Of a stretch of 9,122 nt of DNA, positions 7,646 through 9,122 are shown one piece after another (the stretch's first letter is position 1; each line of letters begins with the position of its first letter). The stretch lies in contig CALZAG010000057.1 in assembly GCA_945613045.1 (NCBI GenBank), positions 1 through 9,122 of the forward strand, given 5' to 3'. This DNA comes from an uncultured Clostridia bacterium. Lineage in GTDB: Bacteria > Bacillota > Clostridia > Oscillospirales > Oscillospiraceae. The position numbers and the translations under genes were made by a program. Under the pieces are notes generated by a model, which saw only the letters and a list, made by a program, of their open reading frames with translations, did not search any database and was not told the DNA's origin.

Positions 7646-7675
7646 AAAAACCTCCGTAAAATTGTGTACGGAGGT
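7646..7675 (-). promoter_or_regulatory. leader hairpin hiding the SD of the SLH gene
   Basis: Read on the minus strand, ACCTCCGTA (7675-7667) pairs perfectly with TACGGAGGT (7658-7650) across an 8-nt loop. The 3' arm contains the whole GGAGG Shine-Dalgarno, while the 5' arm has CCTCC, a copy of the anti-SD. The stem is followed at once by TTTTT (7650-7646), so the same structure has the layout of a small intrinsic terminator. It could lower translation, or attenuate transcription, of the SLH gene. No ligand-binding domain is seen upstream. Confidence 0.6.
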
Positions 7676-7710
7676 ATTTTGTGCAAAAAGCGGATTTATA
7701 TGCGGCAGGG

Positions 7711-7737
7711 TCTATAAAGAAATAACGGTTCAGTCAA
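7711..7737 (-). promoter_or_regulatory. possible promoter of the SLH gene
   Basis: On the minus strand TTGACT (7737-7732) precedes TATAGA (7716-7711) with a 15-nt spacer, shorter than the usual 17. It would place the transcription start about 30 nt before the leader hairpin. The -35 overlaps the stop of the doubtful 76-codon ORF. This is a weak call, made because some promoter is needed between the upstream terminator and the gene. Confidence 0.28.
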
Positions 7738-7960
7738 AGCCCGTGCATTCGTCGCACACCTGCCAAATGCTGTCCTCATATTGACATACGACTTCAAATG
7801 ACTTATATCTAACAACAAAGCCATTACTGGCCGTTTTAGACACATAATCGCTGTTTGCCGGGTGGAACACATTTTTACTTATTAGGCCTGCTGGAAGAGT
7901 TACACACCCGTATGGGCGGATATAACAAAAAAGCACTTGCCGAAGCAAGTGCTTTTTCAT
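7730..7960 (-). CDS. doubtful small ORF (76 aa), possible gene remnant
   Basis: No family is recognised. The frame encodes 76 aa, but its ATG and first eleven codons are formed by a strong terminator hairpin (7928-7957) and there is no SD before the ATG. The later part looks more protein-like than the start, for example VVRYKSFEVVCQYEDSIWQV (about residues 49-68), with an acidic, cysteine-containing tail ending CTGFD. No good internal start was found; an in-frame GTG begins VFHPANSDYV without an SD. It may be the tail of a degraded gene or a chance frame. The base composition is lower in GC than the genes to the left, which marks the beginning of the accessory segment. Confidence 0.25.
   Translation of the reverse strand: MKKHLLRQVLFCYIRPYGCVTLPAGLISKNVFHPANSDYVSKTASNGFVVRYKSFEVVCQYEDSIWQVCDECTGFD
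7926..7957. terminator. strong bidirectional terminator
   Basis: AAAAAGCACTTGC (7928-7940) pairs perfectly with GCAAGTGCTTTTT (7945-7957) around a CGAA loop. Both strands end in a T-run, six or more on the minus strand. No plus-strand gene is near, so its job is probably to end minus-strand transcription coming from the 227-aa gene about 155 nt upstream, insulating the SLH gene. Confidence 0.85.
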
Positions 7961-7994
7961 GAATTATAACGCATATTTTGATACCAAAGTGTCT

Positions 7995-8049
7995 TGGTGC
8001 AATTTTTGCACCACTCGACCATTTTGGTGCATTTTGTGGTAGTGGTGCA
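7995..8049. repeat. TGGTGCA repeat cluster
   Basis: TGGTGCA occurs directly at 7995-8001, 8025-8031 and 8043-8049, and inverted as TGCACCA at 8007-8013. The first and inverted copies form a perfect hairpin, TGGTGCAA/TTGCACCA with a 3-nt loop (7995-8013). No T-run follows, so it is not a terminator. It lies in the 3' region downstream of the 227-aa gene. The role is unknown; it could be a protein-binding site, an element end, or part of a 3' UTR. The interval 7961-8111 shows no credible coding frame. Confidence 0.6.
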
Positions 8050-8111
8050 TTTCAAACAATTATTTAGATTTATTGCGTTTTTTCTGCCTAAAAGGGCCGC
8101 TTTACCACTCC

Positions 8112-8795
8112 TTATACCGTTGCTACAACGATATTTGTTTCCTTATCAATTATTTGTAAATCGAAATCCTTTTGCTTGTATGTAATGGCGTATGTAAATT
8201 TCTCAAATGCCTGAAAAATATCGGGAGAGTAATTATCGCACATTTTAACAGGTAGCTTGCCTTCCTTCATTACACCACCAAAGCCGATCAACACCAACCA
8301 GATACTAAACGCTTTGTCTACTTGCCACTTGTGCGGATATAGTCCCATCTGAATATCCATTATAAAGTCGGAATCTACTTCTTCAAAGAATGGTGTGTAG
8401 TCAATCATGACATTGGGTGTACCTCTTTTGGAGAGGATGTTTCTCAATATTCTGGGAGCAAGGTCACCGTCATCAAAAAACTGAACTGATTGAAGAACAT
8501 TTTCGTGGTTAATTCCATCATCGCACACAACAAGGTCAGGGTCTAAACCGTTATCAATAAGAATATTAAAAAGCAATTCCCAGTTGTAGGTAGACAGTTC
8601 GTGCGGTTGAGGTTCTTTCTCGTTTTGATATAAGTAATCGCTGTAAGAAAACATACCATAGTCGCACAGTTTCAAAGTAGCACGAGTTATTTCTTCACTT
8701 GATAATTGATTTTCTTTAATGTAGATTTTGATTTCATCAACATTGAATGGTTGCTGCTTACATAACTCAAACAACCCATCTATGCGGTTAGACAT
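8112..8795 (-). CDS. hypothetical protein, weakly ankyrin-like (227 aa)
   Basis: No named family is recognised with confidence. The 227-aa product is acidic, cytosolic (no signal peptide or membrane helix) and begins with helical segments MSNRIDGLFELCKQQPFNVD. Its middle (about residues 65-150) has ankyrin-like phrasing: LLFNILIDNGLDPDLVV followed by a second helix pair ILRNILSKRGTPNVMIDYTP. Ankyrin-like proteins of this sort are common in accessory loci of gut clostridia, some beside toxins as immunity proteins, but no toxin is visible here, so that role is only a possibility. The start is supported by GAGGTGAG (8806-8799) and an upstream promoter. Codons are AT-rich and unlike the left-hand genes, suggesting acquisition by transfer. 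A terminator stands at 7957-7926. Confidence 0.82.
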   Translation of the reverse strand: MSNRIDGLFELCKQQPFNVDEIKIYIKENQLSSEEITRATLKLCDYGMFSYSDYLYQNEKEPQPHELSTYNWELLFNILIDNGLDPDLVVCDDGINHENVLQSVQFFDDGDLAPRILRNILSKRGTPNVMIDYTPFFEEVDSDFIMDIQMGLYPHKWQVDKAFSIWLVLIGFGGVMKEGKLPVKMCDNYSPDIFQAFEKFTYAITYKQKDFDLQIIDKETNIVVATV

Positions 8796-8833
8796 CTTCT
8801 CACCTCATTCTACTTCAATTTAATTTTTTCTTC

Positions 8834-8862
8834 ATTATATCACACTGTCTGTCCGATTAAAA
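8834..8862 (-). promoter_or_regulatory. extended -10 promoter of the 227-aa gene
   Basis: On the minus strand TGATATAAT (8842-8834) is a perfect -10 with the extended TGn element. The -35 position (8862-8857, TTTTAA) is poor, which is typical of extended -10 or activator-dependent promoters. It lies about 38 nt before the start codon. The ATGACACT repeats begin immediately upstream of the -35. Confidence 0.68.
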
Positions 8863-8864
8863 GT

Positions 8865-8940
8865 ACAATGACACTTTTCTTTTAACAATGACACTAATCT
8901 TAATTACGATGACACTAATCTTTAGGTTAAGTGTCATTAT
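8865..8940. repeat. phased ATGACACT repeat cluster
   Basis: Three direct copies lie at 8866-8875 (CAATGACACT), 8886-8895 (CAATGACACT) and 8907-8916 (CGATGACACT), spaced 20 and 21 nt, two helical turns. Copies two and three share a longer core, ATGACACTAATCTT. A fourth copy is inverted, AGTGTCATT (8930-8938). They sit directly upstream of the 227-aa gene's promoter. They may be binding sites for a regulator, or the repeated transposase sites at the end of an IS21-type element; neither is shown. The interval 8821-9122 otherwise holds no convincing complete gene. Confidence 0.75.
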
Positions 8941-9121
8941 GCTTTGCTTTGGTGCGAAATTGCAGAAGTTGGAGTCGCTCAACCTCGACTTTTAGGCGTT
9001 CAATTTTGATACGATGAAATTTTATCTCACTTGCAAAAGTGTTGAAAAGCCTTATACCAAGCCACTTTTGGAAAAAAGAAAAGGAACGCAAGTATCGTAT
9101 CAATACTTGCGTTCCAACATG
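8927..9121 (-). other. open frame running off the right edge, coiled-coil-like tail
   Basis: A minus-strand frame stays open for 64 codons from the right edge to a TAA at 8929-8927, unusual for sequence this AT-rich. The last part reads like an amphipathic coiled coil, IKIERLKVEVERLQLLQF. Against a live gene, a strong terminator hairpin lies inside the frame, there is no ATG in the window, and the stop falls in the ATGACACT repeats. It may be a relic of an element-borne gene, or chance. Confidence 0.22.
9071..9115 (-). terminator. strong terminator of a gene beyond the right edge
   Basis: A perfect 13-bp stem, GGAACGCAAGTAT (9083-9095) with ATACTTGCGTTCC (9103-9115), loop 9096-9102, is followed on the minus strand by a long T-rich run (9082-9071). 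Nothing comparable follows on the plus strand. This implies a minus-strand gene ending just outside the window. Confidence 0.85.
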
Positions 9122-9122
9122 G

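Noticed and set aside
7642..7686. Upstream TTG start for the SLH protein
   Set aside because: No SD, and it would put 15 residues, coded by the leader hairpin, ahead of a good signal peptide.
7994..8185. 63-codon plus-strand ORF
   Set aside because: It is formed by repeats and by the antisense of the 227-aa gene's end, with no SD and a low-complexity hydrophobic product.
8865..8940. CRISPR array
   Set aside because: The repeated unit is only about 8-14 nt with spacing near 20 nt, one copy is inverted, and there are no cas genes or unique spacers of typical length.
9083..9115. Half of a transposon inverted repeat
   Set aside because: The long perfect stem with a T-rich run on one strand is fully explained as a minus-strand intrinsic terminator.

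Overview
The window looks like chromosome from a GC-rich Gram-positive member of the Clostridia, probably Oscillospiraceae/Ruminococcaceae or a near relative. The signs are strong purine-rich Shine-Dalgarno sites, an FtsK/SpoIIIE translocase, Mini-RNase III and an RqcH of Bacillota length, and a secreted S-layer-homology protein. Genus and species cannot be fixed from the sequence.

Layout. Bases 1-177 are a leader with a weak terminator-like hairpin and a probable extended -10 promoter. Plus-strand genes follow: uppP (178-1014, lipid carrier recycling for the cell wall), ftsK/spoIIIE (1038-3599, chromosome translocation), a strong intrinsic terminator (3599-3624), then mrnC (3639-4052, 23S rRNA maturation) overlapping rqcH (4042-5766, ribosome-associated quality control). 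A shared terminator near 5785-5807 separates these from two minus-strand genes: phzF-like (6610-5834) and an SLH-domain surface protein (7641-6733). Each of those two has its own terminator or promoter signals, so they are probably separate units.

From about 7700 to the right end the sequence turns visibly AT-rich and looks accessory. It holds a doubtful 76-codon ORF that begins inside a terminator hairpin, a cluster of TGGTGCA repeats, one convincing unknown gene (8795-8112, 227 aa, weakly ankyrin-like), a repeat cluster built on ATGACACT directly upstream of that gene's promoter, and a strong minus-strand terminator at the right edge for a gene outside the window.

How the genes fit together. 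The left block is housekeeping: envelope lipid recycling, DNA segregation, rRNA processing and rescue of stalled large ribosomal subunits. mrnC and rqcH are translationally coupled and both act on the large ribosomal subunit. No complete new multigene system is evident. The points most worth a second look are the hairpin that both hides the SD of the SLH gene and resembles an attenuator, the terminator placed 14 nt before mrnC, and the repeat-rich AT-rich segment at the right.
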